Part shown: positions 9,001 to 15,686 of the stretch, piece by piece
Numbering within the stretch: the first letter of the stretch is position 1
Layout: each line of letters opens with the position of its first letter
Assembly: GCF_050262165.1 (NCBI RefSeq)
Contig: NZ_CP189844.1
DNA length: 64,000 nt
Strand: one strand, 5' to 3'
Origin: Parvimonas sp015257355
GTDB taxonomy: Bacteria > Bacillota > Clostridia > Tissierellales > Peptoniphilaceae
Translations under genes and position numbers: made by a program
The notes under the pieces: model-generated
What the model was told of the DNA's origin: nothing
The model's input: the letters and a program-made list of their open reading frames with translations, nothing else
Databases searched by the model: none

Positions 9001-9427
9001 TGTAACTACAATAATAAATGTAATAAGTTATGTATTAATCGCATTTGTATCCATTTCTTTGATAGTTTCTTCAATAATGATTGGTGTTATAACCTATATC
9101 AGTGTACTCGAAAGAAAGAAAGAAATTGGTATATTAAGGTCAATAGGAGCTTCAAAGAGAAATATATCTCAAGTATTTAATGCAGAAACTGGAATAATCG
9201 GGTTATTTGCAGGACTTCTTGGAATTGGAATAACATATATATTATTGATACCAATAAATATTATAATAAGAAAAGTTTCTGAAATGCCAAATATAACGGC
9301 TTATCTATCAATTCCACAAGCTATAGTCTTAATCTTAATCAGCATGATTTTAACTTTACTTGGTGGATTTATTCCTGCTAAGAGTGCTGCAAAGCAAAAT
9401 CCAGTCGAAGCATTAAGAACAGAATAG
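6026..9427 (+). CDS. MacB/FtsX-type ABC transporter: ATPase fused to permease with giant ectodomain
   Basis: Single 1133-residue polypeptide. Residues 1-230 are a MacB/LolD-type ATPase: Walker A GPSGSGKST at 38-46, Q-loop Q90, signature LSGGQ at 142-146, Walker B VLADEP near 163-168, H-loop His198. A membrane helix follows near 255-285, then an extracellular region of roughly 700 residues, then three helices in the last 130 residues with the FtsX-like cytoplasmic segment SVLERKKEIGILRSIGASKRN. Such 4-helix transporters move or sense envelope substrates (antimicrobial peptides, lipids) rather than importing nutrients. The ectodomain has repeated Ser/Asn/Lys-rich segments (YLAYFQSSEAKSKVS, YLSTTEAKSMIS), suggesting internal duplication. 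AAAGGAGGG precedes the ATG. No two-component genes lie beside it. Substrate unknown. Confidence 0.88.
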   Translation: MLQLKNISKSYKTGDLIQKALDDVSLNFRDNEFVSILGPSGSGKSTLLNIVGGLDKYEQGDLLIDGISTKKYKDEDWDSYRNHTIGFVFQSYNLISHQTILANVELALTISGISKDEREKRAIDVLDKVGLKDQIHKKPNQLSGGQMQRVAIARALVNNPSIVLADEPTGALDSETSVQVMELLKEVAKDRLVIMVTHNPKLANEYSTRIVELKDGKIISDSNPFLLEDDNNGIHKNFGKSSMSYLTSIALSFNNLKTKFKRTLMVAVAGSIGIIGIALILGLSNGVSQFIKDTEEKTMISYPIEIDSSSFSIGKAFENTGDERTDGDISEVQTIQKMLSAINKNDLASLKEYFENGGKAVYDYSKTIEYKYDITPIIYTLNKDKYVKVNPNESLNNIRVPSGGFAFSRSSVKTFYKLPKNEDLYKDKYTLKYGNWPQNENEAIVITNSKGSLSDFIFYSLGLRDNEELSKMVKSLTNREKNEVEIENRSWKYEDIVGRELKVLSNSQLYSYDSQNNIYIENSTDSEFVENLLKNKAKNLKIVGIATPNSDESSLILTTGIWYTDDLETSLRNISKESEVVKAQKEKPKTNILTNTPFGEKIKQNLDFSKLFSIDQKKIFDAFKIDNSKMNFNANSMTNIDFSKYLSSVADSEYMKNLDIKLDSDKMISLIGDVLKGYFNYSSKDPTTNYSQLSNSIYEYMKTESVKNILSEFFSKIIAKSNRNLITSEKITDIMKSIMSGYPDFARRNNYNDPNKFNEYLLAYFQSSEAKSKVSAETTKLLKSLGENFKPDSKDLTELSNSLSNGYIKYAKDNNKPDPSKIKESFNSYLSTTEAKSMISSGVKDLLNSSLSSNNSGSSQNFVDGLMKNISSAVANGIKDMLTGSMKNLQNAISIDPSKFSSAFSMNLNEDEIKSLISAMTNSNESSYENNMKLFGFVEDNDISKISIYPKDFEAKQSIIKLLDDYNEMRKKNSEEDKMITYTDLVGTILSSVTTIINVISYVLIAFVSISLIVSSIMIGVITYISVLERKKEIGILRSIGASKRNISQVFNAETGIIGLFAGLLGIGITYILLIPINIIIRKVSEMPNITAYLSIPQAIVLILISMILTLLGGFIPAKSAAKQNPVEALRTE

Positions 9428-9432
9428 AATTT

Positions 9433-9466
9433 TAAAACTAAGAAGTTTCACTTCTTAGTTTTTTTA
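9433..9466 (+). terminator. Terminator of the ABC transporter gene
   Basis: AAAACTAAGAAG-TTTCA-CTTCTTAGTTTT followed by T-rich sequence. Confidence 0.9.
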
Positions 9467-9772
9467 TGCGCTTTTTAACTTTTATAAAATAATTCCATAG
9501 ATTTTAGAAAATTCGACTTTATGTATAAAAATTTTTTTCTTTAAAAATTTACAAAAAATTAATAAAATTATTTTAAAAAATTTTTTGAAAGAGTAATTCT
9601 TTAAAAAAGCGAATGACAACGATATTTTTAGTGTCAAACAAAAGATATATCCGAATAAAAGTTTTTTAGCAGTAAAAAAGTTATTACTATTCCTACTTTA
9701 ATATTATAATAGTATTTGAATTATTAATTCCACTAAAAGCTTTGAAAATATTAAATTTTTCTATATTAGGTG

Positions 9773-9801
9773 TTGTCAAGTTTAAAAAATTGATGTATAA
9801 T
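9773..9801 (+). promoter_or_regulatory. Promoter of the threonine-degradation operon
   Basis: TTGTCA (9773-9778), 17 bases, TATAAT (9796-9801), about 50 bases upstream of the start codon. The remainder of the 9467-9845 gap is AT-rich and I see no gene or conserved structure in it. Confidence 0.75.
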
Positions 9802-9851
9802 ACAGTTGGATAGTAAAAACTTTACCCGATTATTTTGAAAGGAGAATGAAT

Positions 9852-10799
9852 ATGAAAAGGATTTTAATGACAGGAGCACTTGGACAAATTGGTACTGAAT
9901 TGGCTCTTTATTTAGGAGATATATACGGAAGAGAAAATATATTAGCTACTGACTGTTCAGATGCAAACAAAGCAGCTATCGAAGATATTCGTTTTGAAAC
10001 ATTAGATGTTACTGATCCAAAGAGAATGTTTGAATTAGCTAAAGAATTTAAAGCTGATACAATTGTAAACTTAGCAGCAATACTTTCTGCTAGAGGAGAA
10101 AGTATGCCACAATTAACTTGGAAGGTTAATGTTGACGGAGTTGTTAATACATTAGAAGTTGCAAGAGAATTAAATGCACAAGTATTTGTACCTTCATCAA
10201 TCGCAGCATTTGGAGTTGGAACTCCACTTGACAATACACCGCAAGTTACTATTCAAAGACCTAACACAATGTATGGAGTAACAAAAGTTTCAGGAGAACT
10301 TTTATGTGATTACTATTATAATAAATTTGGCGTAGATGTAAGAGGAGTTCGTTACCCAGGAATTATTTCTTATAAAACATTACCAGGAGCAGGAACTACT
10401 GACTATGCAGTTCATATTTATTATGAAGCAATTAAAAATAAAGCTTACACTTCTTATATAGGACAAGGAACTCAAATGGATATGCTTTATATGCCTGATG
10501 CACTTAAAGCTGTTGTAGATTTAATGGAAGCTGATCCTTCTAAACTTAAAGACAGAAATGCTTTCAATATTACTGCAATGAGTTTAACACCAGAAATTTT
10601 AGAAGAAAGTATTAAAAAATATATTCCTGAATTTAAATTAAGCTATGATGTAGATCCAATTAGACAAGCTATAGCTGAAAGTTGGCCAAACTCATTAGAT
10701 GACTCTGCTGCAAGAGAACAATGGGGATGGAAACCAAGCTTTGATTTAGATAAGATGACAGTTGATATGTTAGAAAATTTAAAGAAAAAATTGAAATAG
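9852..10799 (+). CDS. L-threonine 3-dehydrogenase, SDR/NAD-epimerase type
   Basis: Oxidises L-threonine to 2-amino-3-ketobutyrate with NAD. The N-terminal Rossmann motif TGALGQIG, a Ser in PSSIAAFG (near residue 116) and the YGVTK catalytic Tyr/Lys (about 141/145) place it in the short-chain, epimerase-like TDH family known from Flavobacterium, not the zinc MDR family. I prefer the ATG at 9852 over the in-frame ATG at 9846 because AAAGGAG ends at 9844, leaving 7 nt instead of 1. The next gene, kbl, catalyses the following step, which strongly supports the call over other epimerases. Confidence 0.92.
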   Translation: MKRILMTGALGQIGTELALYLGDIYGRENILATDCSDANKAAIEDIRFETLDVTDPKRMFELAKEFKADTIVNLAAILSARGESMPQLTWKVNVDGVVNTLEVARELNAQVFVPSSIAAFGVGTPLDNTPQVTIQRPNTMYGVTKVSGELLCDYYYNKFGVDVRGVRYPGIISYKTLPGAGTTDYAVHIYYEAIKNKAYTSYIGQGTQMDMLYMPDALKAVVDLMEADPSKLKDRNAFNITAMSLTPEILEESIKKYIPEFKLSYDVDPIRQAIAESWPNSLDDSAAREQWGWKPSFDLDKMTVDMLENLKKKLK

Positions 10800-10820
10800 T
10801 TATAGATAGGAGATAAAGAT

Positions 10821-12005
10821 ATGAGCATTCATGATTTAGAATTTTTAAAAGAAAAAGTTAATAAGTTAAAAGAAGATGGAGTTTATCGTACATTACCTGT
10901 ATTAAACGGAAGAAATTCATCAACTATTACTCTTGATGGAAAAGAAATGGTAAACTTATCAGCAAACAACTACTTAGGACTTGCTAATAATCCTGTTTTA
11001 AAGAAAAAAGCTCAAGAAGCTATTGAAAAATATGGAGTTGGTGCTGGTGCAGTAAGAACTATCATAGGAAATATGGATTTACATGAAGAATTAGAAAAGA
11101 AATTAGCTACTTTCAAAAAATCTCCAAGAGCATTCATTTTCCAATCAGGTTATGATTGTAATATAGGAACTATTCAAGCAATTACTGAAAAAGGCGACTT
11201 AATCATTTCTGACGAATTAAACCACGCTTCAATTATTGATGGTATAAGAATGACTAAAGCTGATAAAGCAGTTTTCAAACACAGTGATATGGAAGACCTT
11301 GAAAGAGTTTTAAAAGAAGCTCAAGGTAAATATAAAACAATCTTAATCATTACTGACGGTGTTTTCTCAATGGATGGAGACCTTGCAAAATTACCTGAAA
11401 TTGTAGAATTAGCTGAAAAATATAATGCATTAACTTATGTTGATGACGCTCATGGTTCAGGAGTTATGGGTAGTCATGGTAGAGGAACAGTAGATCATTT
11501 TGGATTACATGATAAAGTTGACTTTGTAATTGGAACTCTTTCAAAAGCTATCGGAGTTAAAGGTGGATATGTTGCTTGTAACGAAGTTGCTTACGAATGG
11601 TTAAACCACAGAGCAAGACCAGTTCTATTTAGTACAACATTATCTCCTGGAGATACTGCAGCTTGTATCGCATCAGTTGAAACTTTAATTGAAACAGATG
11701 AATTACAAAAGAAACTTTGGGATAATGCAAAATACTTCAAAGAACAATTAGGAAAATTAGGATTTAACACTGGTCATTCAGAAACTCCAATTACTCCTGT
11801 AATTATCGGAGAAGAAGCAAAGACTATGGAATTTTCTAAGAAATTAAGAGAATACGGAGTATTTGGTTCAGCAATAGTATTCCCAACTGTACCAAGAGGA
11901 ACAGGAAGAATTCGTTGTATGATTTCTGCAGCTCATACTAAAGAAGAATTAGATAAAGCTGTAAAAGCATTCGAATTAGCTGGAAAAGATATGGGAATTA
12001 TCTAG
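10821..12005 (+). CDS. kbl: Glycine C-acetyltransferase (2-amino-3-ketobutyrate CoA ligase)
   Basis: PLP enzyme of the alpha-oxoamine synthase family that cleaves 2-amino-3-ketobutyrate with CoA to glycine and acetyl-CoA. The PLP lysine is K242 in GTLSKAIGVKGGY. DDAHGSGVMG (208-217) and DELNHASI (131-138) are family motifs. Length 394 is typical. It lies 21 bases after the threonine dehydrogenase, with a TAGGAG RBS in the gap. Together they turn threonine into glycine and acetyl-CoA. Confidence 0.95.
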   Translation: MSIHDLEFLKEKVNKLKEDGVYRTLPVLNGRNSSTITLDGKEMVNLSANNYLGLANNPVLKKKAQEAIEKYGVGAGAVRTIIGNMDLHEELEKKLATFKKSPRAFIFQSGYDCNIGTIQAITEKGDLIISDELNHASIIDGIRMTKADKAVFKHSDMEDLERVLKEAQGKYKTILIITDGVFSMDGDLAKLPEIVELAEKYNALTYVDDAHGSGVMGSHGRGTVDHFGLHDKVDFVIGTLSKAIGVKGGYVACNEVAYEWLNHRARPVLFSTTLSPGDTAACIASVETLIETDELQKKLWDNAKYFKEQLGKLGFNTGHSETPITPVIIGEEAKTMEFSKKLREYGVFGSAIVFPTVPRGTGRIRCMISAAHTKEELDKAVKAFELAGKDMGII

Positions 12006-12117
12006 TTGAATAATCATTTTTCATAATATTATCAAAAATTTTTAAAGAGGAGAAAAATTCGACTCTATGTCAAATAACGTTGGTGATAATTTAAATCAAC
12101 AAAATCTATTAAATTAT

Positions 12118-12165
12118 GCGGCAACATCCATAGCAAACGGATAACTATGGATGTTGCCCTTTTGT
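12118..12165 (+). terminator. Strong terminator downstream of kbl
   Basis: GGCAACATCCATAG and CTATGGATGTTGCC form a perfect 14-bp stem with an 11-nt loop, followed by CCTTTTG and further T. It is unusually GC-rich for this region. Confidence 0.85.
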
Positions 12166-12312
12166 ATTTTATACCTTTCCATTAGCATTATCCTTGCTTT
12201 AAAATTCCTAAAACTCCTATATCCGTAGGATACTCTTTTAATTTCCTTTTTCTAATATTTTTAAATTTAGTCTTCCCGGTAAGAATCAATGTATTGATGT
12301 TTTATTTTATGT

Positions 12313-12404
12313 AATACGGGTAATAAACAATTGTAAATATAATACAGGTAATAAACAATTGTACAAAATTAACCATAAAAATTGATATTTTGCGTAATTG
12401 TTTA
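12313..12404 (+). promoter_or_regulatory. Repeated operator-like motif upstream of the surface protein
   Basis: Two direct copies of AATAC(G/A)GGTAATAAACAATTGTA start at 12313 and 12341 (period 28). The core ATAAACAATT reappears inverted at 12395-12404. Each direct copy contains the palindrome ACAATTGT. The arrangement suggests cooperative regulator binding upstream of the gene at 12526. The regulator is unknown. Confidence 0.5.
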
Positions 12405-12425
12405 TCATTTAGATATTTATATTAA

Positions 12426-12449
12426 GTGTTATACGCATTGGTATAACAC
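12426..12449 (+). promoter_or_regulatory. Perfect inverted repeat in the leader of the surface protein gene
   Basis: GTGTTATAC (12426-12434) and GTATAACAC (12441-12449) with a 6-nt centre, 77 bases before the ATG and not followed by T. It could be a repressor operator or leader hairpin. Between 12166 and 12312 the minus strand has a start-less open stretch that I cannot identify. Confidence 0.45.
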
Positions 12450-12525
12450 ACTTCATCAAGGACAAGTACCTATAGGTGAAGAAGATTTGAATTTTATAAA
12501 GTAAGAATTTAGGAGGATTTAAAGA

Positions 12526-14412
12526 ATGAAGAAAGTTTTAATAGCATCGGTCACACTAGCATGTACCCTAAGCTCTCCGCAAAATGTTTTACTCGCGGAT
12601 GAAGCCATCAGCCCACCAACTTCGGCAAACACTAGCATCAGTACCCCTGCTACAAATAATACAGGGGAAACTACAAATGGAGGCAGCGAAAATGAACTTG
12701 CTGGTAAGGAAAATAAACCAGAAAGTAAGTCAGTTGAAAACTATGATGATGCCTGTACAGACACAGTTACCACAACTAAAGAGGAAAATAGTGTCAACCT
12801 AAAGGCAAAGATGGAAGCAAGTGACGGAACAGAAAGTGAATTAAACAAGGAAAAGACAAAGAGCCCTTACAACAAGGCCCATGACCATACAAATCCTGAC
12901 TACGAGAAGTTCTATGGAGCTGGTGATATGGAGTTTAACTACTGGACTAACAAGACAGCTAATCAGGAAAATATCAGGGTTAACTTTGCCACTGATTATA
13001 AGATAGATGATGCCAAGCTAGAGGTTGGTCTTCCATATGGGGATTTAAATACACTTATAACTAATGGTAAGCTTAAGATATCTAATGCAAGTAAGTGGTT
13101 AACAGAAAGATATTATAGAAATGAATCGGGCTATGATACAATAGACCCTAACGTAATACCAGACTATGTAATAGATGCTAATAAGATAATCTTTAATCTT
13201 GGTAAGCTAGAAGCAAGGACTGCAGGGAGCCTACAGTTCCACAGGACGTTTGATACAAATGAAGAATTCAACAATGCCATAAAGGATACTAAGGCCACTG
13301 CTGAAATGAAGGGAAAATGGAACTTTGATAATCTAGTCCTACCTGGAAACAGCACAACTTACAAATATAAGATCAACGAAACTAAGGAAAATACAATAGA
13401 CGAAAAGGACTATAAGTCACGTCAGAATGTCTTCTACAACGAGGATGGTACTCCAACTAAGAATGGATACGTAGTTGGTGAAGATATTAGTATCGTAAAG
13501 CAGGGCAAAGACGGAGCTTGTGATATCATAACAGTTGAAAAGAAAATAAATGACAAGGTAAATCTAAATGCATCTGCAAAAATAGATACTCGCCTAAAAG
13601 ATTATTCAAACAATGGATATACAGAAAAAATTATAAATGAAAATAACCACAGTATCACTACTGAAACTGAAAAGAAGGCCGCTGAAAAGCTATCAGGACC
13701 AGGTAACCTTGAAGTTCAACACTGGCAAGATGGACCAAATGAAAGCACAAAGCAGCAGCATTGGAGATTCGTATTTGCGACTGACTATGCTATCAAGAAT
13801 GGTAAAATCACTGTAAAGCTACCTTACGAATTAAAGGATAACTTTACAATAGAGGATACAACTGATTGGCTTGTAAATAGGTACTATCCAGCAGTAACTG
13901 GTAAGAAGTTCTATTCAGACCTAAATGTAGTAAACAAGGATACGTACAAGTCAAAGATTCAGATAAATGGAGACAACCTAACGATTGATATTGGAGACAT
14001 TCCAGCTAGAACTGCCCTTTCATTTACAGTTCATAAAAAGTTTGCTACTCCTCAGGACTTTAGCAAGGATATAAAGGAAGCAAGCATTAATGTTTCAGGT
14101 AACTGGAGATTAGACGAAAAGTATATCAAGCTACCAACTACTAAGATTTCTCATGATATAAAGTGTGGTACTTGTGAACTTCCAAATACTCCTGTTCCAA
14201 ACAAGCCAGAGGAACCTAAAAATCCAGTGCCAAGTAAGCCAGTACCAAACAAGTATGTACCTAGCAAACCACAGGATACTTACAAGATAACTAAGGTTTC
14301 TGAAAATAGCTTACCAGACACAAACTCAAGCATTTGGTCATTAGGGGCAGGTGGGGTTTTATCGTTAGCTCTAGGCTTTGTTCTATCACGTAAGAAAAAA
14401 CAGGATAAATAA
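12526..14412 (+). CDS. Cell-wall-anchored surface protein with duplicated domain, LPDTN sorting signal
   Basis: 628 residues. A signal peptide (about 1-24, ending LLADE) is followed by a Ser/Thr/Asn/Glu-rich spacer to about 115. Two homologous domains of about 170 residues follow (roughly 128-300 and 395-555), sharing the patterns G-(D/N)-(M/L)-E, F-ATDY-I, LPY, WL--RYY, I-ARTA-S---H--F and G-W--D. A Pro-rich wall linker precedes LPDTN near 596-600, a hydrophobic helix and the tail SRKKKQDK. Codon use (AAG, CTA, AGG, GGC) is richer in G/C than the neighbours, suggesting acquisition. The stop overlaps the sortase start by one base, so the sortase is probably dedicated to it. I do not recognise the duplicated domain. 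Confidence 0.85.
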   Translation: MKKVLIASVTLACTLSSPQNVLLADEAISPPTSANTSISTPATNNTGETTNGGSENELAGKENKPESKSVENYDDACTDTVTTTKEENSVNLKAKMEASDGTESELNKEKTKSPYNKAHDHTNPDYEKFYGAGDMEFNYWTNKTANQENIRVNFATDYKIDDAKLEVGLPYGDLNTLITNGKLKISNASKWLTERYYRNESGYDTIDPNVIPDYVIDANKIIFNLGKLEARTAGSLQFHRTFDTNEEFNNAIKDTKATAEMKGKWNFDNLVLPGNSTTYKYKINETKENTIDEKDYKSRQNVFYNEDGTPTKNGYVVGEDISIVKQGKDGACDIITVEKKINDKVNLNASAKIDTRLKDYSNNGYTEKIINENNHSITTETEKKAAEKLSGPGNLEVQHWQDGPNESTKQQHWRFVFATDYAIKNGKITVKLPYELKDNFTIEDTTDWLVNRYYPAVTGKKFYSDLNVVNKDTYKSKIQINGDNLTIDIGDIPARTALSFTVHKKFATPQDFSKDIKEASINVSGNWRLDEKYIKLPTTKISHDIKCGTCELPNTPVPNKPEEPKNPVPSKPVPNKYVPSKPQDTYKITKVSENSLPDTNSSIWSLGAGGVLSLALGFVLSRKKKQDK

Positions 14413-15011
14413 TGAGATCAAAAATAAGTAAAATACTAATGATTCTAGGCTTAGCAGTCATTATCTATGTAGGGGTTAACCTATATAAGATGGAGGTTAC
14501 TCAAAATCATTACTTGAAGCTTGCCAAAACTAAAATAGAAAAGGAAAGCAAGGCTCAAGCTAAAGAAAAAAATAATGACAAGGCAGACAGTGAAGATGTT
14601 AAGGAAGAAGTAAAGGTTGGAGATGTTATTGGAATACTCAATATACCAAGACTAGATAGGGAAATACCTATCATTGAAGGAACAGATTCTGATAGCCTAG
14701 ACAAGGGTGTAGGTCACCTATCTAGTTCTTATATGCCTAGAGAAAATAACATGATATTCTTGGCAGGTCATAGGAATACAGTATTTACGAATTTCAATAA
14801 GATACAAAAGGGTGATAGCTTTTATTTTAAAAACTCAAAAGGCAACTACAAGTATACAGTCAAGAATATTAAGATAGTGCCTAGGGATGATAAGAGCATC
14901 ATCAAAAATTATGACGAGGAGGTTTTAATAGTCTGCACCTGCTATCCTTTTGGATACCTAGGAGATGCACCGTACAGGATTATTTTTTATGCCTACCCTA
15001 GCCAAGACTAA
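14412..15011 (+). CDS. Class D sortase
   Basis: Membrane-anchored cysteine transpeptidase joining LPXTG-like proteins to the cell wall. An N-terminal helix (about 8-25) is followed by a charged linker and the sortase barrel. Catalytic residues are visible: His120 in LAGHRNT, Cys177 in CTCYPFGYLG and Arg189 in APYRI. The TCYPF-Y-G-AP-R signature is that of class D enzymes rather than class A (TLITC) or pilin class C. The ATG overlaps the preceding stop (TAATG), indicating translational coupling with the LPDTN substrate. Codon use matches that gene and differs from the flanks. Confidence 0.92.
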   Translation: MRSKISKILMILGLAVIIYVGVNLYKMEVTQNHYLKLAKTKIEKESKAQAKEKNNDKADSEDVKEEVKVGDVIGILNIPRLDREIPIIEGTDSDSLDKGVGHLSSSYMPRENNMIFLAGHRNTVFTNFNKIQKGDSFYFKNSKGNYKYTVKNIKIVPRDDKSIIKNYDEEVLIVCTCYPFGYLGDAPYRIIFYAYPSQD

Positions 15012-15039
15012 ACTTGTCATATTTAACTAAATAGCAAAA

Positions 15040-15074
15040 TAAAACCACCAGCCTAACTGGTGGTTCTTTATTCC
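15040..15074 (+). terminator. Terminator of the surface protein/sortase cassette
   Basis: ACCACCAG-CCTAA-CTGGTGGT stem followed by TCTTTATT, 30 bases after the sortase stop. Confidence 0.85.
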
Positions 15075-15081
15075 TACAATA

Positions 15082-15106
15082 AGGGCTATGCTTAAAGCAT
15101 AGCCCT
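15082..15106 (-). terminator. Hairpin between cassette and CWB2 remnant
   Basis: AGGGCTATGCTT and AAGCATAGCCCT pair perfectly. The T-tract on either strand is poor, so its role as terminator for the minus-strand remnant is uncertain. Confidence 0.4.
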
Positions 15107-15125
15107 AGTTTGTTACTTATAAAAA

Positions 15126-15398
15126 TCAGCCTTTATAGCGGTCAACCTCTTTGGATAAAAGTCCACCTACTACTAGGTTTGTATTTTCCCTGATAAGCTT
15201 AGCATTAAAGCTTGATATATTCCTATTATTGAGCAAAACTATCTTGTTGCTACCATTTAATAGGTTGACCGCTGAAAGGGCATCAGCATAATTACCTCCA
15301 TAGGTCAATATATTCTGGTTGAGATCAGATAGTTTGGCATTTATCCTTTCATTTGTTTCATACCTTGATTGACCCGAAATCCTCTCTACTCGTATATT
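15126..15398 (-). pseudogene. Remnant of a cell-wall-binding repeat 2 (CWB2) protein
   Basis: The minus-strand frame reads RISGQSRYETNERI, later YGGNYADALSA and NKIVLLNN, then LVVGG, the classic CWB2 pattern (RISG-SRYET, G--YADALSA, PI-L). The frame continues upstream of the first ATG (15308) to a stop at 15399-15401 without a start codon. Only one of the usual three tandem CWB2 units is left. It is therefore the 3' end of a truncated surface-protein gene abutting the sortase cassette. Confidence 0.75.
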
Positions 15399-15471
15399 CT
15401 ATCCCCTTAATATTTTCTTTTTCGTTACCTAAAATTACTAAATATTATACAACCAAAAATTCTTCTTTTTT

Positions 15472-15503
15472 TTTAAGTTCATTTAAGTTTCAGATTATAT
15501 AAT
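15472..15503 (+). promoter_or_regulatory. CiaR-box-like promoter 1 upstream of htrA
   Basis: TTTAAG (15472-15477), four bases, TTTAAG (15482-15487), ten bases, TATAAT (15498-15503). The direct repeat sits where a -35 would be, as expected for an OmpR-family activator. It lies 141 bases upstream of promoter 2. Confidence 0.6.
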
Positions 15504-15612
15504 ATAGTCAGTAAAAGGGATAATGTATTCGAGAATTATTTATATATCACTAAATTTCAATGAAAAGTAGATGTTTTAAAAATTAAAAAATTTTTTTAAA
15601 AAAGTTTTTTTC

Positions 15613-15645
15613 TTTAAGTTTGTTTTAAGGTTAATGTTTTATAAT
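15613..15645 (+). promoter_or_regulatory. CiaR-box-like promoter 2 upstream of htrA
   Basis: TTTAAG (15613-15618), five bases (TTTGT), TTTAAG (15624-15629), ten bases, TATAAT (15640-15645), then 41 bases to the htrA ATG. This matches the streptococcal CiaR box TTTAAG-N5-TTTAAG, and htrA is a classical CiaRH target there. Confidence 0.7.
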
Positions 15646-15686
15646 ATAACCAAGATAATAAAAAATTTTAAAAATGAGGTGATAAT

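Noticed and set aside
12067..12144. A 25-codon ORF starting MSNNVGDNL after GAGGAG
   Set aside because: RBS spacing is 14 bases, it ends inside the kbl terminator stem and has no recognisable homology. Treated as chance.
12190..12305. Start-less minus-strand open frame containing TGKTKFKNIRKRKLKEYP
   Set aside because: No start codon or known family. It may be a gene remnant, but evidence is too thin for a feature.
15510..15612. A csRNA-like small RNA between the two htrA promoters
   Set aside because: Only an all-A/T weak stem could act as terminator; kept as a remark, not a feature.
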